Assembly (NCBI RefSeq): GCF_001707825.1 | Contig: NZ_LYBM01000030.1 | Coordinates: 1-64,000 of the forward strand | Direction: 5' to 3' | Length of the DNA: 64,000 nt | Origin: Veronia pacifica | GTDB lineage: Bacteria; Pseudomonadota; Gammaproteobacteria; Enterobacterales; Vibrionaceae | In this document: one piece after another, positions 27,327-37,601 of the stretch | How positions within the stretch are numbered: position 1 is the stretch's first letter | How the letters are laid out: each line of letters starts with the position of its first letter | Program-made: the position numbers and the translations under genes | Notes under the pieces: generated by a model | Database searches by the model: none | Told to the model about the DNA's origin: nothing | What the model saw: the letters and a program-made list of their open reading frames with translations, nothing else

Positions 27327-28105
27327 CCTTGTCTCCAAAACTTATTGTTGTGCCGAAGCATGTCTTTTACTTCATCGACGTAAATCTGACCACGTTCAGA
27401 ATATCGGGTCAAGCCGTCAGCGAGCATCGCTGCATCCAGCATATCCCCCTTTTCTCTGAGTTGCCTGCGAATTTCTCTGACCCCGGCATACGCATCATTG
27501 CGATTGATGTTGATAAAATATGCATTAACCGAGTCTGATACAGAGTCAAAAACAGCGACCTCATGTGTTTTATCACTGGAGCGTTGATTCGGCACCATTC
27601 CGCAGCCTCGCTGATAGCACCACTGACCAAAGTAGTTATTCCCTTCAACGGCAAACCGTGATGTCCCCCAGCCTGATTCTTTTGCTGCCTGCACTAAAAC
27701 CAACGATACGGGAATGATGTCAACTCTTGATAACATTTGTGCGAACCACGTGGAGTCCGGTGGCCGATGGCCAAAATCCACGTCGTATCTCACCGCAAGC
27801 TCGCGCAAGTACGCGACGTCATTTGTAGAAAGAGTCTGTTTTTTACTGAGGGAGAGAAGATGCTCTCTCGTATTCAGGGCATCTCGGTTTGCCTGTTCAA
27901 CAGCTGGTCTGAGATAGGAAAAGAACGCGGCTTTTTTTTCGTTCACATCGGTGATCGATGAAAAGTCTGGTTTAGCCGCTGCGGAAGAGTAGTGAGCGCT
28001 GTGTGGCTCATTTTCCGGGACTTGCGTCTTATTAGCAGGTGGTTGACAGGCGGTGATCGTCGTACTCATTGCTATTACAACGACAGCAAATTTACATCTA
28101 TTCAA
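27323..28105 (-). CDS. Bax-like glucosaminidase lipoprotein
   Basis: A 260-residue protein with a lipoprotein signal (MNRCKFAV to TITAC, lipid-modified Cys at 20), a Pro/Ser linker and a glucosaminidase-type domain (about 90-250). The segment QAAKESGWGTSRFAVEGNNYFGQWC holds the catalytic Glu (in AKESGWG) and FGQWC of the Bax/FlgJ-like peptidoglycan hydrolases; I quote only its ends for identification: QAAKESGWG and NYFGQWC. It should cut glycan strands at the outer membrane's inner face. Four-base overlaps with both neighbours indicate a tight operon. Confidence 0.82.
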   Translation of the reverse strand: MNRCKFAVVVIAMSTTITACQPPANKTQVPENEPHSAHYSSAAAKPDFSSITDVNEKKAAFFSYLRPAVEQANRDALNTREHLLSLSKKQTLSTNDVAYLRELAVRYDVDFGHRPPDSTWFAQMLSRVDIIPVSLVLVQAAKESGWGTSRFAVEGNNYFGQWCYQRGCGMVPNQRSSDKTHEVAVFDSVSDSVNAYFININRNDAYAGVREIRRQLREKGDMLDAAMLADGLTRYSERGQIYVDEVKDMLRHNNKFWRQG

Positions 28106-28920
28106 GCGTCAAAGTAACCTCGAGGTCCTTGCTCATCATCAAATGGTTCAGGTTTATCTTCTGCGACAGTAACAGAAATGCCTACGCCAAACATTTCGCG
28201 ATAAACAATGCCTTTTACATTAAACAAAAAGGGTAATGCCCAAAACAGTGCTAAACCGACAGTAATAAGGGAAAGCACGAATAGCCCTGCTATGACCACA
28301 TAAACAGCGCATAATGGTAACAGTTTTTTTGTCACAGCTCTAAGCGAAACCCACATTGCCTCGGTTACCCGCATCTCTTTCTCACAGACCAATAAGGGCG
28401 TCATTGAAAAGGCGATACCAAAATAGAGCCCAAGCAGAGGCAGAAGATAATTAGCAAATGTTTGTAGTGACGTTGTCACAAGAATAGCAAAAGTAATGGC
28501 CGACGCGTAAGCCAAACCTTTAAGCAGATGACGGGGCTTTGTATCAAAACCAATAGCATGGCTCAGTCCCATCAGGCTGGCACCTGCGTATAGAGGTGCA
28601 CAGATCACCGTACTACAGAACGAAGCTATTCTCATTGCCGCACCCTGCTCAAGGGTAAATGGTTCTGCTCTTCCCAAAGACTGTAAAATGCTTGACGGAT
28701 TTTCAATTGCTAAAGAAATAACCACCAGCCACACCGAAACATTCGCCAGAAATAAAAGCAGCATCGCGGGCAGAAAACGCCAAAATTGTTTCGTCGTGAG
28801 GGTAACGGCCTCATCTAGAATATTTATTGCACTCAGCGAGTACGTGCCTTTAAGCGCCTTATCTATGGAGCCACCAATATTTAGCTCATTATTGAGTTCT
28901 TTTTCTTTCATATTGGACAT
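28102..28920 (-). CDS. integral membrane protein, unknown
   Basis: A 272-residue protein with a polar N-terminus (about 1-45) and about six membrane segments between 48 and 240, then an acidic tail ending near GPRGYFDA. The repeated Ala/Leu-rich helices and YREMFGVGI segment resemble uncharacterised vibrio membrane proteins. First gene of the operon with the Bax-like lipoprotein, overlapping it by four bases. No catalytic motif recognised; a role in envelope maintenance is only suggested by the neighbours. Confidence 0.65.
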   Translation of the reverse strand: MSNMKEKELNNELNIGGSIDKALKGTYSLSAINILDEAVTLTTKQFWRFLPAMLLLFLANVSVWLVVISLAIENPSSILQSLGRAEPFTLEQGAAMRIASFCSTVICAPLYAGASLMGLSHAIGFDTKPRHLLKGLAYASAITFAILVTTSLQTFANYLLPLLGLYFGIAFSMTPLLVCEKEMRVTEAMWVSLRAVTKKLLPLCAVYVVIAGLFVLSLITVGLALFWALPFLFNVKGIVYREMFGVGISVTVAEDKPEPFDDEQGPRGYFDA

Positions 28921-29245
28921 TTATCCATCAAATGAAAATTTGAGGTGTTCTCTTAAGTTATAGATGAAATCACCTATGGGATCTCAGCCAAGTTCCTTTT
29001 TTGCGTTTTTTATAAGCGGTATACTTTGCCGCCATTGCCCGAGAGGGTGGTTGATGTCGGGCTACAAGAACAAAAATTAAACGCATTAACCGGGCATGAA
29101 ATATGTCTGGCTAGTTTCATGATTATGCATAGCGGATATTGTTAAAAAACGCTTTAACTTACATGTTCGCACGTCTATCATGCGCTTCTATTTTTTTGGG
29201 GAAATTCATTAACTAATCGCCCGCGATTTAGGAGAGATAGAAGAA
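28921..29245. other. divergent promoter region before potABCD
   Basis: 325 bases between the leftward membrane-protein gene and potA. A TATACT that could serve as a -10 box lies near 29019. It gives a transcript with a leader of over 200 bases before potA. No riboswitch or attenuator structure was recognised. Confidence 0.4.
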
Positions 29246-30361
29246 TTGAACGCGACACAAGCCAATAACAAACCCGTCGTACAGCTTAGAGATTTATGCA
29301 AAAGCTTTGACGGTAAAAAAATCATCAGTGATTTTAACCTGGATGTTAACCATGGTGAGTTTCTTACCATTCTCGGTCCTTCAGGTTGTGGTAAAACAAC
29401 TGTCCTTAGGCTCATAGCGGGTCTTGAAGATGCCGATGAAGGAAAAATCCTTCTCGCTGACCAAGATGTCACACGTATCCCCGCTGAAAATCGTCATGTA
29501 AATACTGTCTTCCAAAGTTACGCGCTTTTCCCGCACATGACGGTCTTTGAGAACGTCGCTTTTGGCCTGAGAATGCAGAAGGTCAATGAGAACGAGATAG
29601 AACCCCGGGTGATGGAAGCGCTTCGTATGGTGCAACTGGATCAGTTCGCACCGCGTAAACCTCATCAGTTATCGGGCGGCCAGCAACAACGTGTTGCCAT
29701 AGCGCGTGCAGTTGTGAATAAACCCAAAGTCCTTTTGCTTGATGAGTCGCTTTCTGCGCTTGATTACAAACTGCGTAAAAAAATGCAGATGGAGTTGAAA
29801 CAGCTTCAACGCAAGCTGGGCATTACCTTCATATTTGTTACCCATGATCAGGAAGAAGCTCTGTCGATGTCAGACCGTATTATTGTGATGCGTAGTGGTG
29901 ACATTGAGCAGGATGGCTCACCCCGTGAGATTTACGAAGAGCCGAAAAATCTCTTTGTCGCGCGCTTTATTGGCGAAATTAACGTCTTCGATGCCACCGT
30001 TATTGAGCGTCTTGATGAGAAACGGATCACTGCGACTGTTGAAGGACGACAATGTCAGGTGTTCTGTGACTTGGATGTGTCTACCGGTGATGAAATCAAA
30101 GTGCTGTTGAGACCAGAGGATTTGCGTCTGGAAGAGCTTCATAACGGTGACGCGGCAAGTGGCATTGTCGGTTATGTCAGAGAGCGTAATTACAAGGGCA
30201 TGACATTAGATTCCGTGGTTGAGCTTGAATCGGGTAAATCAGTGATGGTGAGCGAATTCTTCAATGAAGATGACCCGGATGTTGACCACTCACTGAATCA
30301 GAAAGTCGCTGTCACCTGGGTTGAAAGCTGGGAAGTGGTACTGCCTGATGAAGAAGATTAA
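29246..30361 (+). CDS. potA: spermidine/putrescine ABC transporter ATPase
   Basis: A 371-residue ATPase of the polyamine importer. Walker [10 protein letters not shown] (about 50-58), Q-loop, signature LSGGQQQR, Walker [12 protein letters not shown] and H-loop THDQEEAL are present; Ser at the DES position is normal for PotA. The C-terminal about 120 residues form the TOBE regulatory domain. The frame opens with TTG (29246), preceded by GGAGAGATAGAAG; no in-frame ATG occurs early, so a TTG start is likely. It overlaps potB by 14 bases. Confidence 0.93.
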   Translation: MNATQANNKPVVQLRDLCKSFDGKKIISDFNLDVNHGEFLTILGPSGCGKTTVLRLIAGLEDADEGKILLADQDVTRIPAENRHVNTVFQSYALFPHMTVFENVAFGLRMQKVNENEIEPRVMEALRMVQLDQFAPRKPHQLSGGQQQRVAIARAVVNKPKVLLLDESLSALDYKLRKKMQMELKQLQRKLGITFIFVTHDQEEALSMSDRIIVMRSGDIEQDGSPREIYEEPKNLFVARFIGEINVFDATVIERLDEKRITATVEGRQCQVFCDLDVSTGDEIKVLLRPEDLRLEELHNGDAASGIVGYVRERNYKGMTLDSVVELESGKSVMVSEFFNEDDPDVDHSLNQKVAVTWVESWEVVLPDEED

Positions 30362-31202
30362 TTTACAGAACGCCATTATTGGCCTGATAGTTGGCTGGTT
30401 GTTGCTGTTTGTCTTTATTCCGAATCTGATGATCATTATCACGAGTTTTCTAACCCGCGATGATGCAAATCTGGTTGAGATGACGTTCACCTTAAGCAAC
30501 TATGCCAAGCTGCTTGACCCGCTTTATGCCAAGGTGGTGTGGCACTCTTTTTATATGGCGGCCATTGCTACCCTGCTTTGCCTGTTAATTGGTTATCCGT
30601 TTGCTTACGTGATTGCCAGAATGCCGGAAAAGATGCGGCCTATTATGCTGTTTCTGGTTATTGTGCCGTTCTGGACCAATTCCTTAATCCGTACTTATGG
30701 CCTCAAAATTTTTCTCGGCACACGCGGATTGCTCAACGAGTCCCTGCTGTCTATCGGAATAATTGATAAGCCCCTGCGAATCATGTACACAGAGTATGCG
30801 GTTATGGTGGGTTTGGTATACATCCTCCTGCCCTTTATGATCCTCCCTCTCTATTCAAGTATTGAGAAACTGGATAACAGCTACCTAGAGGCAGCAAAAG
30901 ATCTCGGTGCCAGCAAACTGCAAAGCTTCTTTAAAGTGGTTGTTCCCCTGACGATGCCGGGCATCATTGCCGGTTGTCTGTTAGTTCTCCTCCCTGCTCT
31001 GGGTATGTTCTACGTGTCGGATCTTTTGGGCGGAGCAAAGAACCTGTTAATTGGTAACGTTATCAAATCTCAGATCCTGAACGTACGAGACTGGCCGTTT
31101 GGTTCGGCGGCGAGTATCTCGCTGACAGTGCTGATGGGACTGATGCTGTTCGCATACTGGCGGGTGGGTAAATTGCTTAACAGGAAGGTGGAGCTGGAAT
31201 GA
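30348..31202 (+). CDS. potB: spermidine/putrescine ABC transporter permease
   Basis: A 284-residue inner-membrane permease with six predicted membrane segments. The EAA loop [20 protein letters not shown] contacts PotA. ATG 30348 (MKKINLQ) is chosen over the longer frame because it matches family starts and the overlap with potA (14 bases) is typical. Overlaps potC by four bases. Confidence 0.93.
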   Translation: MKKINLQNAIIGLIVGWLLLFVFIPNLMIIITSFLTRDDANLVEMTFTLSNYAKLLDPLYAKVVWHSFYMAAIATLLCLLIGYPFAYVIARMPEKMRPIMLFLVIVPFWTNSLIRTYGLKIFLGTRGLLNESLLSIGIIDKPLRIMYTEYAVMVGLVYILLPFMILPLYSSIEKLDNSYLEAAKDLGASKLQSFFKVVVPLTMPGIIAGCLLVLLPALGMFYVSDLLGGAKNLLIGNVIKSQILNVRDWPFGSAASISLTVLMGLMLFAYWRVGKLLNRKVELE

Positions 31203-31969
31203 ATCGTTTATTTAAAACCAGCTTTATGACGCTGGTTTATGCATTTTTATATATTCCTATCATCATTCTGATTGTTAACTCGTTTAACGCCAGTAAGTTC
31301 GGGATGAAATGGAAAGGCTTCACCACAAAGTGGTATGAGCAACTGGTGACAAACGACAGTCTGGTGCAGGCGGCGGGTAACTCGCTGACTATCGCCGTGA
31401 TCTCTGCGACCGCGGCTGCGTTAATTGGCAGCCTGACGGCCGTTGCACTGTATCGCTATCAGTTCCGTGGCAAAAACTTTGTCAACGGTATGCTGTTCGT
31501 GGTGATGATGTCACCTGACATTGTTATGGCGATCTCTTTGCTGGCGTTATTTGTGTTAATGGGTGCTCATCTGGGCTTTCTGACTCTGTTGTTGTCGCAC
31601 ATTACCTTTTGCCTGCCGTTTGTGGTGGTGACTGTGTACAGCCGCCTTAATGGCTTTGATGTCAGAATGCTTGAAGCGGCGAAAGACCTTGCCGCTAATG
31701 AGTGGGTCATTCTCAGTAAGATCATTTTGCCTCTCGCCGCACCCGCTGTCGCTGCAGGCTGGCTACTAAGTTTCACTCTGTCGCTTGATGATGTCATTGT
31801 CAGCTCTTTTGTGACCGGGCCAAGCTATGAGATCCTGCCGTTAAAGATTTACTCCATGGTCAAAGTAGGTGTCTCTCCTGAGGTCAATGCCCTGGCGACT
31901 CTGATGCTGATCGTCTCACTCTTCATGGTGATATGTTCGCAACTGCTGGCACGAGACAAAGTGCGCTAA
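31199..31969 (+). CDS. potC: spermidine/putrescine ABC transporter permease
   Basis: A 256-residue permease with six membrane segments and the EAA-type loop MLEAAKDLAANEWVILSKI. It pairs with PotB to form the channel of the polyamine importer. The start overlaps the potB stop (ATGA). It is followed about 120 bases later by potD. Confidence 0.93.
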   Translation: MNRLFKTSFMTLVYAFLYIPIIILIVNSFNASKFGMKWKGFTTKWYEQLVTNDSLVQAAGNSLTIAVISATAAALIGSLTAVALYRYQFRGKNFVNGMLFVVMMSPDIVMAISLLALFVLMGAHLGFLTLLLSHITFCLPFVVVTVYSRLNGFDVRMLEAAKDLAANEWVILSKIILPLAAPAVAAGWLLSFTLSLDDVIVSSFVTGPSYEILPLKIYSMVKVGVSPEVNALATLMLIVSLFMVICSQLLARDKVR

Positions 31970-32089
31970 CACATTTTCACTATCAGGCACGGCGGTAAAC
32001 CCGGTGCCTTTCGCATTTATCAGTCACGGGTGAGTTTTCTCACCCGTTATTCTTCTCAACGATATAAACATAAAAACGAGGAGCTCTCC

Positions 32090-33130
32090 ATGAAATCATG
32101 GTCTAAGTTCTTGCTGGGCGGCGCCCTGGCGCTATCAGTGACATCTGGCACAGTGGCTGCAGAGGAAGAACTGTATTTCTATAACTGGTCAGAGTACATC
32201 CCGCAGGACGTGCTGGAAGATTTCACCAAGGAAACTGGCATAAAAGTTATCTACTCAACGTACGAGTCTAACGAGAGTATGTATGCCAAATTAAAGACCC
32301 ATCCTGAAGGCTATGACCTCGTTGTTCCATCTACCTACTACGTGGCAAAAATGCGTGAAGAAGGCATGTTGCAGAAAATCGACAAGTCTAAATTGCCACA
32401 CTTCAAAGGACTGGATCCTAACAATCTCGACAAGCCTTTTGATCCGGGTAACGACTACTCTGTGCCTTATATTTGGGGCGCAACCGGGATTGGTGTAAAT
32501 ACCGAGTTTATGGATAAAGACCAGGTGTCATCATGGGCGGATTTATGGAACCCTGAATGGGAAGGCCAGTTAATGATGATGGATGACGCCCGCGAGTTTT
32601 TCCACATTGCGCTGCGCAAACTTGGCTACTCAGCAAACACCCAAGATCCGAAAGAAATTGAAGCGGCTTACAAAGAACTGAAGACCTTGATGTCGAATGT
32701 CCGCGTATTCAACTCTGACTTTCCTGCTAACCCGTACATGGCGGGTGAAGTCTCTCTTGGCATGCTGTGGAATGGCTCTGCTTATGTAGCCCGTAAAGAA
32801 GAAGTGCCTATCGATATCGTATGGCCTAAAGAAGGTGCTATTTTCTGGATGGACAGCCTGGCTATTCCAAGTTCATCGAAAAATGTTGATGCCGCGCATA
32901 AGATGATTGATTTTCTGTTGCGACCTGAAAATGCAGCCAAACTGGCGATGGAAATTGGATATCCAACGCCAGTGAAGGCCGCTTACCCATTGCTGCCAAA
33001 GGCATTCAAAGATGACCCAAGCATTTACCCACCTCAGGACGTAATGAATGCGGGTGAATGGCAAAGCTCAGTGGGTGAAGCCAATGCCCTGTATGAAAGC
33101 TACTTCCAAAAGTTAAAGGCGGGTCAGTAA
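32090..33130 (+). CDS. potD: spermidine/putrescine-binding periplasmic protein
   Basis: A 346-residue periplasmic receptor. The signal peptide is about residues 1-24 (ending VAAE), and the mature protein starts ELYFYNWSEYIP, the PotD/PotF hallmark. STYYVAKM, WGATGIGVN and the Trp/Asp residues around MLWNGSAY are typical of the polyamine pocket. GAGGAG precedes the ATG at 32090; the upstream extension in the same frame is not family-like. Ends the pot operon at a strong terminator. Confidence 0.94.
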   Translation: MKSWSKFLLGGALALSVTSGTVAAEEELYFYNWSEYIPQDVLEDFTKETGIKVIYSTYESNESMYAKLKTHPEGYDLVVPSTYYVAKMREEGMLQKIDKSKLPHFKGLDPNNLDKPFDPGNDYSVPYIWGATGIGVNTEFMDKDQVSSWADLWNPEWEGQLMMMDDAREFFHIALRKLGYSANTQDPKEIEAAYKELKTLMSNVRVFNSDFPANPYMAGEVSLGMLWNGSAYVARKEEVPIDIVWPKEGAIFWMDSLAIPSSSKNVDAAHKMIDFLLRPENAAKLAMEIGYPTPVKAAYPLLPKAFKDDPSIYPPQDVMNAGEWQSSVGEANALYESYFQKLKAGQ

Positions 33131-33173
33131 TGGGGTCAGTGATGATCACCGTCTAATAAGTGACGTCGTAACG

Positions 33174-33201
33174 AAAACAGCACTCGAGGTGCTGTTTTTT
33201 T
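33174..33201 (+). terminator. rho-independent terminator of potABCD
   Basis: Ten-pair stem AAAACAGCAC / GTGCTGTTTT with a five-base loop and a seven-base T-run. The A-run on the left arm lets it work for leftward cobB also. Confidence 0.92.
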
Positions 33202-33299
33202 ATTCCTGTTCCTTAACGACTCCCGCCAGTCGTTTTACTCAAGCAGCGAAGGGAAAACACCCATAGCCATTAAAGACAATTCATTTACCCAATGCCACA

Positions 33300-34007
33300 T
33301 TAGGCAAGTAACTCATTAACCAGTTCAGGCACCAGCTCAGTGGCTTTGCCGTAACGCTTCTCAGCAAACTCACTTTCCACCGCGCTGGGTTCAAGGTTGA
33401 CCTCGATAGTATGTGCGCCATAAATGCTGGCTTCATGGACGAATCCTGCCGCCGGATATACCGCACCTGATGTACCTATCGAAATAAACAAATCAGCCTC
33501 CACCAGCACATCATGAATTTTGTCCATTGCGATTGGCATTTCGCCAAACCAGACAATATGGGGTCTAATCGGTGAAGGTATCTGACAGCAGTGACAAAGA
33601 TCTTCGGTATTCAAATCTCCCGGCCAGTCAATGACCTGACCGGATGTTGTGCACCGCGCTTTGAGGAGTTCACCGTGCATATGAATAATATTCTGACTCC
33701 CTGCTCGCTCATGCAGGTTATCGATGTTTTGAGTGACAACCGTCACCTTACCCTCAATTTCCCGCTCCAGCCTCGCCAGCGCAAGGTGTGCATTGTTAGG
33801 CTCTATAACACCGTGTAGCTGTTGTCGCCTCTCGTTATAAAAGCGTTGAACCAACTCAGGGTTTCTCTCATATCCCTCTGGTGTCGCAACATCTTCAATA
33901 TGATGCTCTTCCCACAGCCCATCCTGGGCACGAAACGTTCTGATCCCCGACTCAGCAGAAATGCCAGCACCCGTGAGAACAACAATATTTTGATAAGGAA
34001 ACTGCAT
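33300..34007 (-). CDS. cobB: NAD-dependent protein deacylase (sirtuin)
   Basis: A 235-residue class III sirtuin that removes acyl groups from lysines. [14 protein letters not shown] (13-26), QNIDNLHE (93-100) and catalytic H111 in HMHGEL are present. Y57 and R60 in FYNERR are the pair that lets this class accept succinyl groups. Four Cys (near 119 and LCHCC at about 142-146) can bind structural zinc. Convergent with potD, as is usual in vibrios. Confidence 0.95.
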   Translation of the reverse strand: MQFPYQNIVVLTGAGISAESGIRTFRAQDGLWEEHHIEDVATPEGYERNPELVQRFYNERRQQLHGVIEPNNAHLALARLEREIEGKVTVVTQNIDNLHERAGSQNIIHMHGELLKARCTTSGQVIDWPGDLNTEDLCHCCQIPSPIRPHIVWFGEMPIAMDKIHDVLVEADLFISIGTSGAVYPAAGFVHEASIYGAHTIEVNLEPSAVESEFAEKRYGKATELVPELVNELLA

Positions 34008-34270
34008 AGGGAAAAGTCCTTCGGTTATCTAAATGCGGTTTTATCGGACTTTCTCTGTCTCATCAAAGGCAGCACTCTCATAAAAGTGAAACCCCCGTTA
34101 ATTTGCATATGGTTAAGCCTTTTTAAGCCATACTTAACAGGTATTTTCATTGATATAGTTATTATTTCGACAGTGCTCAGCTCTTCTCTATTCCGCGTTG
34201 CGGTTTGAGGCAGACAGAAAAAAGTGCTTCTTAAAGCAATATTAATCAATATCTTTCATGGTATGTTGAG

Positions 34271-35896
34271 TTGACTATCATAAATAGCAAAATCCATTTC
34301 AGAGTTGCTGCGGGTGTCACATCTGGATCACTGTTGTTCGCCTCTTTGATCGCGTTGATTCTGCTTTTCACGTCATACCAGAGCCACACAGAGACAATAC
34401 GACAGTCAGTAAAAGAAGCGGTTTACGCCAGCGGTGTGGATAAATTGCTGATTGCACAATTAGAAATTGGTCTGGATGAAGACATCCAGCAATCCCTTGA
34501 TTTATTGCGGGTGATCACGGACGCCAAACTGGCAAAAGGAACCAGTCTAAAAGGTAATTTTTCCTCTACCGCAACCGCATACTCGCCCTCCGGGTTAGAT
34601 ATCCATACCGTGTTACCGATCAAAACATCTGATGGCAAAGCACTTGGCCGTATTGATCTCTATCATGCCAGTGACAACCTGTTCGAATCTGTTATTTCGC
34701 CGCTGAAGTATCCGGTATTGATGCTACTGGTTTATTCCCTTCTGGTGTCTATTCTCGCGTTTTTGATTGTCAGTAAAATACTGACACAACCAATGAAACA
34801 AATCGCCCACCAGTTTCATCAGATCACTCCGGGGGAAGATGACCGAATTGATACACCGCAGGGCCATGAAGATAACGAGATTTCAGATTTGGTTGGCGAT
34901 TTGAATACACTGCTCGACTCTGTTCAGGAGACGATTGAGAATGAGCGCCAGCTGAATGTTAAAAATGAAGCCCTGTCGAGAAAATTCCGTTTTATTTTCG
35001 AGCGAGCCAGTGCAGGTATCGGTCTGATTGATGGTGATAATCGTTTGGTGGTAGCCAACCCGGCCTTGATGCGGCTGTTTGGGCAAACGGTGATTGCTGA
35101 GCCAGAAAATTTTAAAAACGCTGATTTTTTCTATTTCTTTAATGACAAAAGTGAAATGCAGGATTTGTTAGAGGAATTTCGGACAAAGCCGGGTAATGCG
35201 TTCACGTCCATCGATATTCTGTTACGCCGAAAGCTAAAAAGCCCTGATCGGTGGGTGCACTGTTTATTATCAAAAGTAGAGGATTTGGATGACCCGGATA
35301 CTACGCTATTGGAACTGGTCGTCTATGACATTACTGAGCGTGCAGAACGCGAGCAGAATATTATCTTTGAAGCTGAACATGACCCTGTCACACATTTACT
35401 CAATCGCCGGGCGGCAATGAGTAAGTTGTCTGCTGGATTACGACAGGCGGAAGACACAGGGCGTTACTTCGCACTGATGATGATTGATTTAGATGGCTTT
35501 AAAAACGTCAATGATACGTATGGTCACGATGCGGGCGACAAGGTGATCATTGATGTGGCGAAAAGAATCCGGCAGTTTTTTAGAAGTTCAGATGTTGTCT
35601 CTCGCTGGGGCGGTGACGAATTCCTGATTGGGTTTTCGTATAGCCCGGAGTATGAATCAGCAGTGACAGACATAGCGACAGACTTACAAACTAAAATTGC
35701 TCAATCTATTGATATTGGCCATGAACAAAGTGCTACCGTCGGTTCAAGTCTGGGCATCAGCCTTTTTCCGCAAAAAAGTAAAAATCTTCATACCCTAATT
35801 GAGCAAGCAGACAGTGCCATGTATTACGTGAAAAACAATGGCAAGAACTTCTTTCACTTCTACACCTCCGACACACCCAAAATGCAGACCCGATGA
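34271..35896 (+). CDS. membrane diguanylate cyclase with PAS domain
   Basis: A 541-residue protein with two membrane segments (about 13-35 and 147-168) flanking a periplasmic sensor of about 110 residues, then a HAMP-like linker, a PAS domain (about 230-355) and a GGDEF domain (about 370-535). GGDEF at 447-451 is intact, and RSSD (438-441) lies exactly five residues before it, the usual inhibitory I-site. It should make cyclic di-GMP in response to an external cue. No EAL domain follows. The frame opens with TTG at 34271 with a weak ribosome-binding site, so the true start is uncertain. Confidence 0.88.
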   Translation: MTIINSKIHFRVAAGVTSGSLLFASLIALILLFTSYQSHTETIRQSVKEAVYASGVDKLLIAQLEIGLDEDIQQSLDLLRVITDAKLAKGTSLKGNFSSTATAYSPSGLDIHTVLPIKTSDGKALGRIDLYHASDNLFESVISPLKYPVLMLLVYSLLVSILAFLIVSKILTQPMKQIAHQFHQITPGEDDRIDTPQGHEDNEISDLVGDLNTLLDSVQETIENERQLNVKNEALSRKFRFIFERASAGIGLIDGDNRLVVANPALMRLFGQTVIAEPENFKNADFFYFFNDKSEMQDLLEEFRTKPGNAFTSIDILLRRKLKSPDRWVHCLLSKVEDLDDPDTTLLELVVYDITERAEREQNIIFEAEHDPVTHLLNRRAAMSKLSAGLRQAEDTGRYFALMMIDLDGFKNVNDTYGHDAGDKVIIDVAKRIRQFFRSSDVVSRWGGDEFLIGFSYSPEYESAVTDIATDLQTKIAQSIDIGHEQSATVGSSLGISLFPQKSKNLHTLIEQADSAMYYVKNNGKNFFHFYTSDTPKMQTR

Positions 35897-35947
35897 TCTT
35901 GTACTCGAGTATGCCATCTCATGAAAAGGTGGAGCCCGTTCTGAAAG

Positions 35948-36721
35948 TTACTGATCCAGTGCCTGCTGTAGCTGATGAGCAATGTCTTTTAAATCATCAC
36001 GGGCAAGTAACAGTGCTTGTCTTAGCGTCAATGCTTCTCGCGTCCACACCATAGACACACAGGCAATGATCCTGCCACTGGAAAATACCGGTACAGCAAT
36101 AGAGGATGTTTTAGATTGAAACGCCTCTCCCACTCTGCTCGCAAGGCCGTCCTTTTGTATCTCTCTTAGCGTCGCAGTCAGTGCTTGACCAGAGATAAAT
36201 TCACTGTCCATTGGATCATCAATTCGACGAATATGCTCAATGATGAGTGAACGTTCCTCCGGTGGACAATGCGCGAGGTAGCAACGACCGGGTGATGTCC
36301 TCAGCATAGGTAATCGAAACCCTGACATGCCACGGTCAATAGACAGCGGACTTCGGCCATGCGTGGTTTCTTGTATCACCATCGCCGCGTCTTCATATGT
36401 CGATAAATCCAGAGGCCAGACAAGTTTTTGCGAGTAACGAGCAAAGAGAGGTCCTGCAAGTTGGCAAACTTCTGACTTGGTTGCATAGCCATCACCCAAA
36501 GACGCAGCCAACCGGGTAACACGGACCCTTTTAGATGTTGGAGAGAAAGCGATATACCCCTCCTCTTCAAGTGTCTCAAGCAGTCGATACACTGTCGATC
36601 TTGGAATATCCAAGCCCGAAGCGATGTCTGCAACTTTACATACCCCGGAGCGATTCACGAATTTCAGAACATCCAGCCCGCGCCGGAGTGCCCTGACTGA
36701 TTCGGATCTGCGTTTTTCCAT
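35948..36721 (-). CDS. IclR-family transcription regulator
   Basis: A 257-residue regulator. An N-terminal winged helix-turn-helix (about 7-70, with VADIASGLDIPRSTVYRLLETL) is followed by an IclR effector domain (about 85-255). It resembles MhpR, the activator of 3-(3-hydroxyphenyl)propionate genes. It is the last gene of the leftward catabolic cluster, 37 bases after the FAH gene, and probably controls that cluster with an aromatic acid as effector (inference). Confidence 0.85.
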   Translation of the reverse strand: MEKRRSESVRALRRGLDVLKFVNRSGVCKVADIASGLDIPRSTVYRLLETLEEEGYIAFSPTSKRVRVTRLAASLGDGYATKSEVCQLAGPLFARYSQKLVWPLDLSTYEDAAMVIQETTHGRSPLSIDRGMSGFRLPMLRTSPGRCYLAHCPPEERSLIIEHIRRIDDPMDSEFISGQALTATLREIQKDGLASRVGEAFQSKTSSIAVPVFSSGRIIACVSMVWTREALTLRQALLLARDDLKDIAHQLQQALDQ

Positions 36722-36758
36722 TATTTCTCCGTCAATCGTCCTGAGACAGCACGAATCG

Positions 36759-37601
36759 CTACTTCTCTGCCATGATGATATTTCGCAATATGCCTATATT
36801 TGAGATCTCAATTTCACACACATCACCCTCTTTCATGAAGACGGGAGGCGTTCTTCTCGCGCCGACACCGCCCGGCGTGCCCGAGACAATCACATCGCCT
36901 GGTAACAATGGAAGAATAGTTGAACAATATGAGATTAACCGCGGTATTGAGGCAATCATCAGATCAGTGGTTGTATCCTGCATGACTTCACCGTTGAGGC
37001 GAGTTTGTAAATGTAGTTTGGACGGATCCGGGATCTCGTCAGCGGTTACCATCCATGGACCAAAAGGTCCTGTCGCATAAAAGGTTTTGCCCGGCATAAA
37101 CTGATGAGTATGTTTTTGCCAGTCCCTGACTGAGCCATCGTTATAACAGGCATAACCGGCCACGACAGACAACGCATCGTCTTCGCTGACACGACGGCAT
37201 TCTTTTCCAATGATCACTGCAAGCTCACCTTCGTAGTCAAACTTGTCTGACTCCAAAGGCTTCAACATTGGCTGTTGGTGTCCAATCTGACTGCCGGAGA
37301 AACGAGAAAACAAAACAGGGTTAGGCGTTTCTTCACGGCCAGTCTCGCTGATATGCGCATGGTAGTTAAGGCCAACACAAATAATTTTATCGGGATTTGT
37401 AATGACAGGCAGATGTTCCACTTCATCAAATTGATAATCGGGCTCTTCAGACAAAAAAGCACTGGCCTTTGAAAGTCCGTCATCGGCAATAAATTCCCTG
37501 AGCGACGTTGCGTCTACCCGACGGCCAAGATCAATGATCCCTCCCTCAATGACAACGCCAAATGATGCCTGAGCATCAGTACGGAAAGAGCAAAGTTTCA
37601 T
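36759..37601 (-). CDS. fumarylacetoacetate hydrolase family protein
   Basis: A 280-residue enzyme of the FAH family. IICVGLNYHAHISETG, DYEGELAVIIGKE (metal-binding acidic residues) and GDVIVSGTPGGVGARRTPP are signature segments. In catabolism of aromatic acids such proteins hydrolyse, isomerise or hydrate ring-cleavage products. It starts within the end of the monooxygenase gene (four-base overlap), so the two are coupled. Substrate is inferred from neighbours only. Confidence 0.87.
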   Translation of the reverse strand: MKLCSFRTDAQASFGVVIEGGIIDLGRRVDATSLREFIADDGLSKASAFLSEEPDYQFDEVEHLPVITNPDKIICVGLNYHAHISETGREETPNPVLFSRFSGSQIGHQQPMLKPLESDKFDYEGELAVIIGKECRRVSEDDALSVVAGYACYNDGSVRDWQKHTHQFMPGKTFYATGPFGPWMVTADEIPDPSKLHLQTRLNGEVMQDTTTDLMIASIPRLISYCSTILPLLPGDVIVSGTPGGVGARRTPPVFMKEGDVCEIEISNIGILRNIIMAEK